This document shows positions 12,264 to 23,371 of a stretch of 64,000 nucleotides of DNA, in pieces. The stretch's first letter is position 1. Each line of letters opens with the position of its first letter. The notes below the pieces were generated by a model that saw only the letters and a list, made by a program, of their open reading frames with translations, was not told the origin of the DNA and ran no database searches. The position numbers and the translations under genes are program-made. This stretch comes from Branchiostoma lanceolatum (Eukaryota > Chordata > Leptocardii > Amphioxiformes > Branchiostomatidae), in contig NC_089723.1 of the NCBI RefSeq assembly GCF_035083965.1, forward strand, positions 20,487,489 through 20,551,488. The letters run 5' to 3'.

Positions 12264-15200
12264 ACGATGTGGAAGTCTAGCAAGTCGTTTTTGATTCTCA
12301 AACTACGATTCAAGGAGAAAAGAATGAATTCTACAAAGCAAAACGTTTCTAATTTCTAATTTATTGCAGAGCGTAATTAGTGTATTTTACGTAAAGCGTA
12401 ATTGACAGCTGTATTTCAACGAAATGCAGCTATATTTCAACGAAATACGCAGCAGCAACATGATATTTACCATACAACGCAAGCGATGAATTTTTCGTAA
12501 TGTCTAGTCAAATTTTTCGTTCAAAGTCAGAGACCAGTATCTGGTTGTCTGAGAATGGAGGGTGGACTCACAGTGTTTTCACTAATCTTGAAGCTTGGCG
12601 GACTATGTAAGAGGTTTCAGCTTGCAATGCAATAGTCATATATCCAAGTCAAAAGTGAAAGACGTCGAGATCACTCGACTACGTCATATTTCACAAACGT
12701 ACTTTCAGTAACGTAATTGAATGAAGCACGGACTCGTATTACGCCGTGGCTCTCTCCAATTACAACATGGTAGCCTGAAGCAACGTTACGCTCTTTTGTT
12801 AGACATCATTTGAGTGACCTTTCTTTCTTGCATGCCTTATCAATGGCACCAGGAAAAGTCAAGGTTAGGTGTGACTACAAATACATTTATGTATAACCTA
12901 GAACTACATGTTATGATGGTCCCTCTATGATACATAGAAAGGTTCGACTTCATTTCATGCAGAAGTAATACCGTGGCGGATCATCACTAAGATATCTCTA
13001 ACAACGTCCGATTTGTGCCTAACAGGTGGGAATATATTCATTGTACAAATTCTAGATCTAGATCTCTGAGGAAAAGTTGCATTGCGACGTAGAAAGGTAT
13101 GTATATATCTATGTAATAACTACACATTTTGTCAAATTAAAAGGCATGTGCTGCCATAGCTACTAACTGTTAGAAAAGGCCAGAACAGTTTACGCTTATT
13201 ATCGCTACACTTACTGGCAGAGGCTTTCTCGCATTGAATGCTCCTTCAACGGTTTTCATTTACAACACGTTATGCTCAAAAGTTACGAAAAGTTGTTCCG
13301 AAAGTTGTTTATTTGGGTGGAAAAATACAAATACGTGGGGAAAGGTGGGGAAATTGGTCTGGTAGGTAATGGGCGTGACCAGATTATCAATTTCAGTCTG
13401 TACATTAGTTAACGTTACATTAATTCGGATGAACGTCGCCGTGGAGGCACAAAACTAAAAGAAAGGTCTTTCACAGAAAAAGTGTCTTTTAAAAGAGCAT
13501 ATGTCAGGTAACCATGTTGTAATTGTTAGAGAGGCTGACTGAATTAGCGTAGCTCCGTAAATGAGGTGTCCGCAAAAGTCGGTATTCAACATAAAATCAA
13601 TATTTTTGACGCAGAACTAGATAGTTAAATCCTGAGTTAAGTGTTGAGGTCGGTTGGGAAGCCTCGTGATTCAATGTAATTCGTAATCAGCTCTGAGAAT
13701 TTATCGTCATTCGTAATCGCTGGCGAAAATTCTATCACTATCCCCTGCAGGCCCTCATAAGAACGCCTTCCATGTACCTGCGATTGTTTCGCGCCGGGGT
13801 CGATCTGTTTTCAAAATAAAATTCTTAATTCTCCGTGGCACATTACACTAGCCAGAAATACAGACACGTTCAGCCTACGGCGCTTTGCATAAGTCAGCTT
13901 CACAAAATGCCACGTCAATTGCGCTTCTGCAAACTTTTTAAAACGATTTTCCAAGAATACTCAAACTCACAGTCACCTACCTTGTTTTTCTGATTCCTCT
14001 CTTTCGTCTCCGCTACCATTCGTGTAACACAGTTTCTCTACAATTTCCTCTCTTTATATGTCATATTATATTATATGATATCAAATGCAAACAAACAGGC
14101 GGCGAGTGCGTCAGGGCTCCTGTATTATTAGCGACAGCACTTAACCACTGATCTCCAATTATAGCGGTCAAAAACGGACCGGTGGTTTGTATACTCAATA
14201 TTACTTATTTCCTGTTCTTTGTTTACCTTGCTGATGCAATTACACATTACCGCGTAGCTCTCAATTACTGACTTCCCTTTAAATGACGCAGAAGCAGACG
14301 TGGGGAAAGACCTGCAGGGCGAAACTCTGATAGGAGAAAAAAAAACTAGCTAGACTACAGATAGAAAGAAAGGGACAATATCAGCGAAGGAGCGGAATGC
14401 TCTAGAAATATTGCAAACGTCAATTACACAAACTGATTTCTGGAATGTAATGTCGGTCTAGCATCGACGAAAAATTCTATCATTCTGTTATTCATGAAAA
14501 TATGTCAGTGACAACCTTGTTGTCTTGAATTATTATGCAGATAGATAGATAGATAGATAGATATAAGGCCTATGGAAAATGTTGTGTTTCTGGTTACGCC
14601 TACGGTCCTAGAGGTAGGGTCGGTAGGTAGGGGCCGGGTTCTCTGTCAAGTGTTAACACAGTGTCAAGATGACTTGGAATTATTTTTTGGTTCATCACTG
14701 AGATTATATACCCCTTGCCAGCGGTCGGTCGACCAAAAAAAAAAAGGCCAGGTTTTTGCTAGGGTCTGTCGGGTAACCGAAAGCACAACATTTTTTCCTG
14801 GGCCTAACATATATCGATGCCACAGGAAGCGAGAAATTGTTATTTCAGAAACGTACCTTACTGTAAGATATGTAACAGACGGAGCAAGCTCTACCACTCA
14901 TGTTCCAGCCGTACGTGCGTGCGTCATTTAAGTGACCTTTCCGAACAAGGTCAAGAACAAATTAAAGGTCGCATCGCAAGTTCACGTAACTGTTTTTGCG
15001 GCGGGTGGTGGCAAGTTGCGCAATTTTCATGTCAAATATACTTATCATAAGTCTAATATTGAATCATATTTTTTTCATGACTGTTCCTTCCACCATTGTT
15101 ACAATCATGTCTTCTTGCGGCTTTGTCAAGGTTGCCAAATAACATGCTGAATAGGATAAAATGAATTGGGAAAAAACAAAATAGATTAACAGTTTTCTAA

Positions 15201-15779
15201 AACTTCTCATTCTAAAAAAAAACACATGTTTCATAGTATGTATATACAGAAAATGCCTATCACAATATTTCACTTATTCAGTATCATAATTTTGCTGTTA
15301 TTTGTTTAATGGGATCTGATAAAAATCACTATGTGTTTGCTAGCTACTGTTGGCTCTTCTATAATTTTCTGGTAAACGCATTTTTGTATTCAGTCTAATA
15401 TCCGCTCGCGAAAGGTCATGAACGCAAACGCTATGTGAAATGAATTTTTTTTTCTTGGAATATATTAATACCATGATGTCATTACGATTTGAAGCCGTCT
15501 CCCATTCTAATCTAAATGGACAAAATTGGTGTCTGCTTACGTCATTACTTGAAGTGTTTTGTTATAATAAATTTGCTGACCGCACACATGCGGCATCTGG
15601 TGTGTGCTTTTCTTATTAGTTCCAATTTTTCAGCCTCCAACACATGACGTCATCACAGTAAGAGCGAACGTTAAACTTAGACAGTGATCCGAGTTACGAC
15701 AATACACGGCAACACCTAACGTTGAGTGAATCAAATGATGCTTAGATGCGATGTTGGCGTCTCTGTATAGTGTATATAT
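12264..15779. other. Intergenic DNA, no gene seen
   Basis: This is AT-rich sequence between the GPCR and the methyltransferase. A (GATA)n run lies at about 14540-14563. Short open frames at 14572-15273 have no recognisable features. Upstream elements of the minus-strand GPCR may lie in the first few hundred bases, but I cannot point to a core promoter. Confidence 0.5.
14540..14563 (+). repeat. (GATA)n microsatellite
   Basis: Six consecutive gata units in intergenic DNA. Confidence 0.85.
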
Positions 15780-16174
15780 TGCAGGCCAGGCAATCTGCTT
15801 CTAGCCTCCGTAACAAGGTCCGCACGGGGTTTTTTATATTGCTTTCTGGTGACAACTTACTTTGCTTTACTTCAGCCGGGATAGCGGAGTTTGTGCGTCC
15901 TAAAAGGCCTGTTTTTCGAGATTACCATTTGAGAGGCGTGGCTGACTACTGCAGCTGCGCGCGTACAAAAAACGCCACACAGCGACTATGTGAGAACTTA
16001 TACTAACTTTATATAGTTATAGATGTATAGAATAATAGAGGTATGAATAGTCTAGCCCCACGACCTCTGAATCTTTGCTAGCCGCTAAAGTGTTACATCA
16101 TAGAGGTGGTTATAAAGTTTCTTTGTGTGTGTATAAAACTTAAACCAATAACTTCTATTCTTACCAGCTTTAAG
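15780..16174 (+). promoter_or_regulatory. Duplicated 5' flank of methyltransferase first exon (copy A)
   Basis: The block starting tgcaggccaggcaatctgct, followed by gacaacttactttgctttac and cctaaaaggcctgttt, recurs at 17075-17160 and 17641-17710, in the same order, upstream of the second copy of the exon. The duplicated unit is therefore flank plus exon, which probably carries a promoter and 5' UTR. Confidence 0.55.
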
Positions 16175-16365
16175 ATGTCTCACGAACAGGCCACGGAAGA
16201 GACGGCAGATGAGGTCGGCTTGAGAATGGTGGAAACCGTCTCCTGCGGGTTCGTCACCCTTGCGACTTCCATGGGCGTCCGCACGGGTCTCTTCAGCCAC
16301 CTCGCACGTATGGACGGTCCGAAAACGTCTGCACAGATCGCAGAGATGGCCAACATGAAGGAGAG
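16175..16365 (+). CDS. Methyltransferase alternative first exon, copy A
   Basis: The exon runs from ATG to a GTAAGC donor, 191 nt, ending in the same phase as copy B at 17924-18114. It encodes MSHEQATEETADEVGLRM... and differs from copy B at about six residues in 63. Either copy splices in frame to the exon at 18632, so each could be a first exon with its own promoter. Both are open, have good donors and show no decay. The region matches the N-terminal winged-helix part of Rv2258c-like methyltransferases (family recollection). Confidence 0.75.
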
Positions 16366-16422
16366 GTAAGCTATGAAGTTTCGAACTGTCTATATCGATC
16401 TGTAGCAGGGATTTAAAACTGA

Positions 16423-16905
16423 AGCTAACCCTAAGTTAAAAATAGCCGTAACCCTGATTATTTCACAAGCGTCTTCGAATATGCCAAACTTGGGCTTATT
16501 TGAAAGGTCTATTGATCAGAACATGTAGTCAGAAAACCGTTTTGGGATATCTTGCTTTCTTGAGGAGTTATAAGTCTTTAAGCTTTAAAGGTCTTAAACG
16601 TGCAATTAATGCTAAATCTAAGTTCAAAACAGCCGTAACCCTGATTATTTTACAAGCGTCTTCGAATATGCCAAACTAGGGCTCATTTGAAAGATCTGTT
16701 GGTCAGAACATGTGATCAGAAAACCATTTTGATATATCTTGCTTTCTTGAGGAGTTATACGTCTTTAAATGTCTTAAACGTGCAATTAATGCTAACCCTA
16801 AGTTCAAAATAGCCGTAACCCTGATTATTCACAAGCGTCTTCGAAAATGCCAAACTTGGGCTCATTTGAAAGGTCTATTGATTAGAACATGTAATCAGAG
16901 AACCT
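16423..16905 (+). repeat. Tandem array, ~184 bp unit, three copies
   Basis: Copies begin at gctaaccctaag (16423), gctaaatctaag (16611) and gctaaccctaag (16791). They share agccgtaaccctgattatt, cacaagcgtcttcgaa and atcttgctttcttgaggag. The third copy is cut short. The array lies between the two first-exon copies. Confidence 0.85.
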
Positions 16906-17070
16906 GTTGCAGGGCTTCAAAACTGAAGCCCTGCGACAGGGCTCAACAGGGCTTCAAAACCTAAGCCCCGTTGCAGGGTTTCAAAACTGAAGCCATGTCG
17001 CAGGGCTTCAAAACTGAAGCTCTTTTGCAGGGCTTCAAAACTGAAGCCCTCTCTCAGGGCTTCAAAATTC
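16906..17070 (+). repeat. Array of short palindromic units agggcttc-aaaact-gaagccct
   Basis: About six units of roughly 30 bp each contain an inverted repeat, agggcttc and gaagccct, around aaaact. Each unit can fold into its own hairpin. The array follows the 184 bp array directly, and the related sequence agcagggatttaaaactgaagc precedes it at 16403. Confidence 0.8.
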
Positions 17071-17198
17071 TACAATGCAGGCCAGGAAATTTAATTTGCT
17101 TCTAGCCCCCGTAGCAAGGTCCGGACGGCGCTTGTTGTCGTGTTTTGATGACAACTTACTTTGCTTTACTTCGGTCGGGATAGAATTAAAACGGAATT

Positions 17199-17429
17199 CT
17201 TGTACCCAACCAAGCGTTTACTGATTGGTGACCGTCTGCCTCAGGGCTAATCTGACTGGTTCGCTTTGCACTGCACTATAGGTGTGGCTGATTACAGATG
17301 CGGTTCTAAAAGCAAAGGGTTTACATAAATACACCTATAGCTGCAGTGTAACCAGTCAGAATTGCCCTGAGAAAATTGACAGGCGGTCACCGAAGCATCG
17401 GTTAAATGAAACTCTTGGTTATGTACAAG
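17199..17429. mobile_element. MITE with TIR cttgta-c--aaccaag
   Basis: The ends cttgtacccaaccaag (left) and cttgtacataaccaag (right, reverse complement) are inverted. The whole 231 bp is an imperfect palindrome (tcagggct/aattctgactggtt and ctataggtgt pair across the centre). It interrupts the second copy of the duplicated methyltransferase 5' flank. Confidence 0.75.
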
Positions 17430-17519
17430 GAGTATTTTTTTATCCAGTGACTTACCAACCTGATGTTCGGATGTTCACTGGTGTTCGGTTGGGATAGCTG
17501 AGTGTGTGCCTTCTAAAAG

Positions 17520-17640
17520 TAGCCTCCACCAGGCTCCTTGGATCGCTGGCAAAATAGCAGAAATTGGCCAAATAGAGTGAATAGTTGGCTACGGAGAGAG
17601 GGACTATTTTTCCAGTGATCCGCGGAGCCTGGTAGAGCTA
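17520..17640. mobile_element. 121 bp MITE in duplicated 5' flank
   Basis: The inverted ends are tagcctccaccaggctcc and tagctctaccaggctcc. Copy A of the flank reads cgtcctaaaaggcctg without interruption. Here ttctaaaag precedes and tcctaaag follows the element, which fits a target duplication of about 8 bp. Confidence 0.75.
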
Positions 17641-17923
17641 TCCTAAAGTCCTAAAAGGCCTGTTTGTCGAGATTATCATTTGGGAGGTGAGATTGACTAC
17701 TGCGGACAAACAAAAAACGCTCACCAGTGACACGTGAGAACTTCTATGCAAATACTGACCACACGGCCTCTGTCGGACCCTTTGTTTGCTGCTAATTGAC
17801 CTCATTTTGTCCAGGGCAGACGTCATAGCAGGCACACAACAACCCGTGGCACTCACGTAAAAGAGGTATTATTGAGCAGGTTTCGTTTCGAAATCAATAA
17901 CATCTGTTCTTACAAGCTTTAAG

Positions 17924-20400
17924 ATGTCTCAAGACCAGGCCAAGGAAGAGACGGCAGATGAGTTCGGCTTGAGAATGGTGGAAACTGTCTCCTCCGGGTT
18001 CGTCACCCTGGCGATTTCCATGGGCGTCCGCACGGGTCTCTTCAGCCACCTCGCACGTATGGACGGTCCGAAAACGTCTGCACAGATCGCAGAGATGGCC
18101 AACATGAAGGAGAGGTGAGCTGTGAGGTCTCAAACTGTCTCATTAGTAAAGGTAGAACAGGCACAGGCCTAAGGTTGATTAACTTCTATTGTAATATATA
18201 CGGCGTTGTATACATCTGAAAGCCATATGTTGACTTGGGTTCCTAAATCACCGTGAGATGATTTGGCATATACATAAAAAGTGCATAGTCATTCCTGACT
18301 TGTTTAACAGTGGGGGTTCAAGCATCTCGGTTGGGATCACTTGTTTCTACTCGCTCCCTTGATTTGTTTCAATGGACCACGTCATCAACTTATGTTGTGT
18401 CATACGTCTCACGTCATTTTATCAAACATAAACTATATCAAGATATGTAAATGTGAGTGCCCTGGGTCTCGACAGGATTTAACCTTTGTAGGTTCGAAAA
18501 TTATGTAAAGCTCTCGTCTGTGTAGTACTAAAAGCTGTCGCTAGATGGGCAGCAAGGTCCGAGAGGAGAGAATAAAGTATGCAAGACCATGCAGACACAT
18601 TTCTACGATTTCTTTTCTTCCTCACGATTAGGTATGTCCGCGAGTGGCTGGCCGTGATGGTGACCGGTCAGATTGTTGAGTACGATAAGGAACAGAAGAC
18701 GTACTTCGTACCCAGGCACCGGCTGGCCGCCTTGCTGCCTGACGCGGGGATAAACAGCATCGGAACCATTTCTCACCTGATGAGCCAGTTGGCTCCGGTT
18801 TCAGGTGACGTGGCGGATTGCTTCCCAGCAAATGGACCCAAGGGTCAGTGTTACAGGATATTACAGCTTGTTTGATACGTGTCCACATTAGTAATGTAGA
18901 GATGTGTTTTATCAAGTTCATCTTCAATGTTGGGTCGTGATGCACAGTGTACGAAAGCTCACTGTCAGTGCCGATAGCCATAACTTAAACTAAACCTCTC
19001 TGCTACACAATTTTAACAGACATCCAGAGATGTATTCGAACCAGTACTGTAGTCACGTAGACCACAATATCATGTGCCAAAAGGTACAAACTTTCCGTAA
19101 AGTATAGCTGTACTTGTTATTTTAAATCCTTATTATCGACCGATAATGGAAATTTGGTTAGGCATGTCATTTTTGTGTGTCTGTTTTAGCTTATCCTCTA
19201 GCAATGGAACGTGACACTATATAAGGTACTAATGCACTAGTCATGCTTATACAGCATCAACTATGTATAATGCAATATGTTCACAATACGTTCCTTTTCA
19301 TCCGAAGGCCTACCGTATTCAGCCTATCCAGAATTCCATGCGTCCATGGGAGACATGAGGGAGAACCAACATAAAACAAGCCTGGTGGACGAATTTCTGC
19401 CTACAATTCCAGGACTGCGCGAAGACTTGGGTAATGGTGATCATGGTTGGAGTATGGGAATCGTCACGTTAAAAAAATGCAGACTTAGTCTATATGTGTG
19501 ACTTTATATTTCATGGATACACAATGCCATTGCTATAGAACAGATTAAGTTGAAACTTATCTAATTTCAGTGCTTTTCCAGTGTGAGAACATTATCTCTT
19601 ATTGGAACATTTTTTCTGTCAGTTACAATAAGGACAAGAATATATAATAGTAATCGTACTCTGACTCTCCAAAGTAGGTACTAGCGAAATTCCTCTGTAG
19701 AAACGCAACTCAAATTTGATTGTTACATGGAGCCACGGGCACTTCAAAAACTCATATTTGATTGGTATGCCGCGCAGCCTTGTATCATGCACACAACAAC
19801 CCGTGGCATTCACATCCCCTGTTATTATTCCACCCAGAATCAGGAATCCGAGTTCTGGACGTGGCGTGCGGCAGGGGCATCACCACTCTCATCTTGGCCC
19901 AGCACTTCCCAAACAGCACGTTCGTCGGCACCGACCTCTGCGAAGACGCCATCCAATGGCCGACCGAGGAAGTCACAAAGCGCGGATTGGCCAATGTCAC
20001 GTTCCAGGTGCAGGACCTGGCTAAGATGCCCGCTGATTGGTCAGATTCCTTCGACTATGTTCTAGTCTGGGACGCCGTGCACGACCAGGCCGACCCCGAT
20101 CGCGCGCTGCGGGAAATCTTCCGCCTGGTCAAGTCCGGAGGGCGCTTCTCCATGGTCGACATCCGAGGCCACACTGAACTTGCAGACAACATGAGGGACC
20201 CCGCAGGTCCCGCTCATTATGGCATCAGCCTGCTGCACTGCATGACAGTGTCGCTGTATTTCGGTGGGAGGGGTCTTGGTACCAGGTGGGGGCAGGAGTT
20301 GGCATCGGAGATGTTGCAGGAAGCAGGGTTTGCCGACATACAACTGCTGGACGTCCCTAACAGTCCCAGCGAACTTCACTTCTTGTGCAAGAAGTCATGA
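17924..20400 (+). CDS. Class I SAM-dependent methyltransferase, Rv2258c-like
   Basis: It is predicted to transfer a methyl group from S-adenosylmethionine to an unknown substrate, probably in the cytosol. Exons: 17924-18114 (or copy A at 16175-16365), 18632-18843, 19308-19430 and 19838-20400. Their sum is 1089 nt, or 362 residues plus stop. The N-terminal ~100 residues resemble the winged-helix substrate/dimer domain. The Rossmann part has the SAM-binding loop GIRVLDVACGRG, then VGTDLCEDAI (acidic end of strand 2) and DYVLVWDAVHDQADP with GGRFSMVDI. I chose the acceptor at 19837 because it gives LESGIRVLDV, the usual spacing before motif I; the nearby 19843 acceptor is also in frame and two residues shorter. 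The family is best known from bacteria, so an old transfer into animals is possible but not shown here. Substrate cannot be told from sequence. Confidence 0.88.
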
Positions 20401-20424
20401 TCGTGCATGGCCTAAGCTAGACCA

Positions 20425-20449
20425 GGGAGGTTATAGGCCTATAACCTCA
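20425..20449. repeat. Palindrome gggaggttatag-gcctataacctc
   Basis: It lies in the methyltransferase 3' UTR. The same core (aaggaggttatag ... ataacctcctt) recurs at about 41308-41335 in a myosin intron, so it is a dispersed short foldback rather than a local structure. Confidence 0.6.
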
Positions 20450-20563
20450 ATGGCTAGACAGATGTGTATTAGCAATGACTGAAGGAACGAGTTTTAGACT
20501 TGTAGGGTAGTAATTGTTATTTCCTTGCCTTGAACAACATAGCTGTGTTCCAAACCAATCATG

Positions 20564-20569
20564 AATAAA
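20564..20569 (+). terminator. Polyadenylation signal AATAAA of the methyltransferase gene
   Basis: A canonical signal 164 bp after the stop codon. Confidence 0.65.
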
Positions 20570-20903
20570 TTATATCATCAATGACATATCTAGTTGTCAT
20601 TATTCTTAAAAGTGATCCGATCATTAACGATAGTTCTTCTATCAGGAATGTTATTTGTACAGTTAGTGTTATAAAACAATAAGACGTACTGTAGACGAAC
20701 TGCAATCACACTGCAACACACTCATTCATTGGATACTTGCGTCTTGCAAATTAACTCATGATTACCTGATTTGCATAGAACAGAGCACTAGAACCATAGT
20801 ACATTGTAATGGTTAACCATGATGTCCAACCTGGGCCATAGAACAACATACCTAAAAATGACTTAGAGTAGTCAAGCTATCATTCTATGATACTGGACTA
20901 GAT

Positions 20904-21405
20904 ATGTACAGGGTGTGCTACCAGGAGGGTTTTTTCAGGTTTCTCCTCCTGGGGTATGATAATAGAACATGTGAATTCTGTGACGATTTATATGTTGAAA
21001 ATGAAATTCACTTTTTACTTGATTGTTCCTTATATAAAGATGAGCGGCAATCGTTGTTTAAGATAATAGAATTAGACAAGAAATGTACAAAAATGTCAAA
21101 GCAGGACACTTTTATATACCTAATGTCATGTAAGAACGAACATATAATGGACAAAGTATGTAGTCATATCTTCAAATGTTTCAGAAAGAGAGAAGAAACT
21201 AATAGGTGATCATCATTTAGTTTAGCAATAGCCCAGAGTTTGCATGTTTTTTTAGTTTCTAATGTTAGTGTAGCATTTTATCAACTTATGTTTTGCATTA
21301 TGTTTCTTACAGGCCACATGTGGCCTTCTGTGCATTTAGCCCTTCTGGGCAGGAATATGCAATAAAGACTATTATTATCATTATTATTATTATTATTATT
21401 ATTAT
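20904..21405 (+). mobile_element. 3' end of a non-LTR retrotransposon, 5'-truncated
   Basis: About 100 residues at 20904-21209 end in a C-terminal zinc knuckle, CEFC-x9-HFLLDC, a CCHC pattern typical of the reverse transcriptase C-terminus of CR1/L2-like LINEs. They are followed by a short 3' UTR with gccacatgtggccttctgtg and an (ATT)n tail at 21372-21405. Upstream reverse transcriptase and endonuclease domains are missing, as in 5'-truncated LINE insertions. It is a defective copy. The exact clade is uncertain. Confidence 0.8.
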
Positions 21406-22039
21406 ATCGATGGCAAGTATGAATGTATTGTACTATTTGGAAGCATATCGTTTTGTTGTAAAAGAAAACAAGCCTTTAAAATTAAAGTAGATGTCAGAAA
21501 TGTTAACGTACAAATCCTACCCACTAGTTGCCTTGTGTATGAACTTTGTACGTAAGTGAAAGTGTGGCATGTGATCGGTCTTTACGTTTAATCCACTTGG
21601 AAGGGCCCATAAGAAACTTTCAGACTGTTGCGTTCCAGGGCGGTGTCATTTCACACCCATGACACCACTGTTCCCGTAATCAAACCATGTAACGTCATTG
21701 TCAACATCCGGTCTTCTCTGTTTTTCCTGACGTATTCCCCCGAGGAACACGCCTCCAGACCAACCCGTACAACCATATATCCCATATCAGGTAACTTTAT
21801 TGGTTGTGAGTAATCGCCCCGAAGACTTCCGGAGATTGCCGAAGATGGACGGCCGTGGAAAGACTGATTTTTCTTCTGTCCTTGAAAATAAGACTTGACA
21901 TATTTTTGAAGAAATATTTAGCTTTTCTGTAGACTACTATTATTAAATCATCAATTTGCTGGCATGATTGTTCAGTTTAACGTTTAAAAACTTTGATAGT
22001 TGCGTCCGCAATTATTACTTATACTAGTTACTGACACCC

Positions 22040-22259
22040 CCATTCCTGAATGGTACCGCCCAACCTTAACGGACATGCGCGTTGGCGGCAGGTTTGCAAG
22101 TTGTTCACTTCCTGTTTCCGATCTTGAAGCAACAAGCCGGTAAAACTGGCCAAAGTGTTCGGTTTCAACTTTAGCCACTCGAGCACGAGAAAACCTACAA
22201 ACAAAGTTTCACCGCTTGAAGAAACCCTGGATTAATGCGGACCAAAGAAATCACCAGAA
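22040..22259 (+). promoter_or_regulatory. Probable promoter and 5' UTR of the class I myosin gene
   Basis: An ETS-type site cacttcctg (about 22108) and an NRF1-like atgcgcg (about 22074) lie upstream of an ATG placed directly against a GTAAGA donor. This is the usual setting of a short first exon. There is no TATA box. One out-of-frame upstream ATG at 22235 weakens the case slightly. This is inference: no other start for the myosin was found in the 11 kb before 33700. Confidence 0.4.
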
Positions 22260-22262
22260 ATG
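22260..22262 (+). CDS. MYO1E: Candidate first coding exon of the myosin (ATG only)
   Basis: ATG|GTAAGA ends in phase 0, as needed by the next exon at 33700, giving M-AYHWQ. Vertebrate MYO1E/F begin with a few residues before a comparable HWQ. The rival is 32709-32777, an ATG plus 22 codons ending AAG|GTAAAC, also phase 0, which would add an unfamiliar leader. Confidence 0.42.
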
Positions 22263-22839
22263 GTAAGAAGTTCTAGACTGGTTTTGCCCGATAAAAATTC
22301 GACCTGAAGCGCAAATATGTTTGAAGGTGTGGCTTTGTGTACATCATGGTAGACGTTATTTTCTCGCCGCTAAAAGTTGACCCATTACTTTACTGACTAG
22401 CTTTCGTCCAGATTACATTTTCCTCGACTGTCAAAATGATTCTTGTTCTTTAGAATTGTTCAAACCCAATTTAATCCCAAGCGCTGGTGCGTTAACGTAA
22501 CGTTACGCTTGCGTGCGCCAGGGTCGCTTGTCTAGATATCTAGGTCCGATCACAACACAGTTCCGTCTTGATCAGTTTATTCTCTAAATCTAGACCAAAA
22601 TGCTGGTGGTTCTTGTCAATGCCCTAGAACAGCAGTGGTCTAACTGTAGGGTTTGGCGTGTAGGCTACTCACACACACACACATGTACACATTTGTGTGG
22701 CGATCATGTGATGGTCACTGACAGTGCTTGGATATGGAGGCCATGTGTTAGATTCCTGGTGTAGGAAGGCTCGGATGTGGGTTTGGTTGACACTGAATCA
22801 TAGTGGTGTTCCCTCGGCTTAACAAGCAATAGACACAAG

Positions 22840-23371
22840 CATGCCCGTAGCCAGGATTTTGAGTGGGGGGGTTCTTTTTAGTTTTTGAGGGACCAACGAG
22901 CGCCGTAGGCGCGAGACGAGCGCCGCAGGCGCGAGTTTCCTAGGGGGGTCCGGGGGTATGCCCCCCCGGAAAATTTAAAAAATTGAACCTTCTGATATGG
23001 CATTTCCCGTGTTTTTGAGAGGATTTCAAAGAAAGAAATCAGAGACAAAGTTAGCGGTTCTTCTACTCGGATTCCAGCTCCGCTGGTGATACAAATAAGT
23101 CCACCTTGAAAAAAGCCCTTGGACGTGGACCCTCGAGCGTTTCAAATTCAAAGAATTGAAACCTCTGAAAGGGCATATTTCCTGTGTTTTTGAGAGAATT
23201 TCAGAGGAAAAATCAGAGACAAAGTTTTTTGTAGGATTCTAGCCTCTGTGAAGAGTTAAAAACTGAAACTTCAAGCCCGTGAAAGTGGACCTTCAAGCCT
23301 GTGAAAGTGGACCTTCAGGCCTGTGGAGGGGTTCTTCCGAACCCCCCGAACCCCCCCTGGCTACGGGCATG
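22840..23371. mobile_element. 532 bp DNA transposon (MITE-like) with 5 bp target duplication
   Basis: The inverted ends are catgcccgtagccagg and its reverse complement cctggctacgggcatg. They are flanked by ACAAG at 22835-22839 and 23372-23376. The inside has runs of g and c, a tandem gagcgccg-aggcgcgag (22899-22935) and three copies of gtgaaagtggaccttca-like units (23270-23326). No coding capacity is seen. Confidence 0.85.

Noticed and set aside
16423-17070. CRISPR-like repeat array
   Set aside because: Units are contiguous without unique spacers, and the genome is clearly animal.
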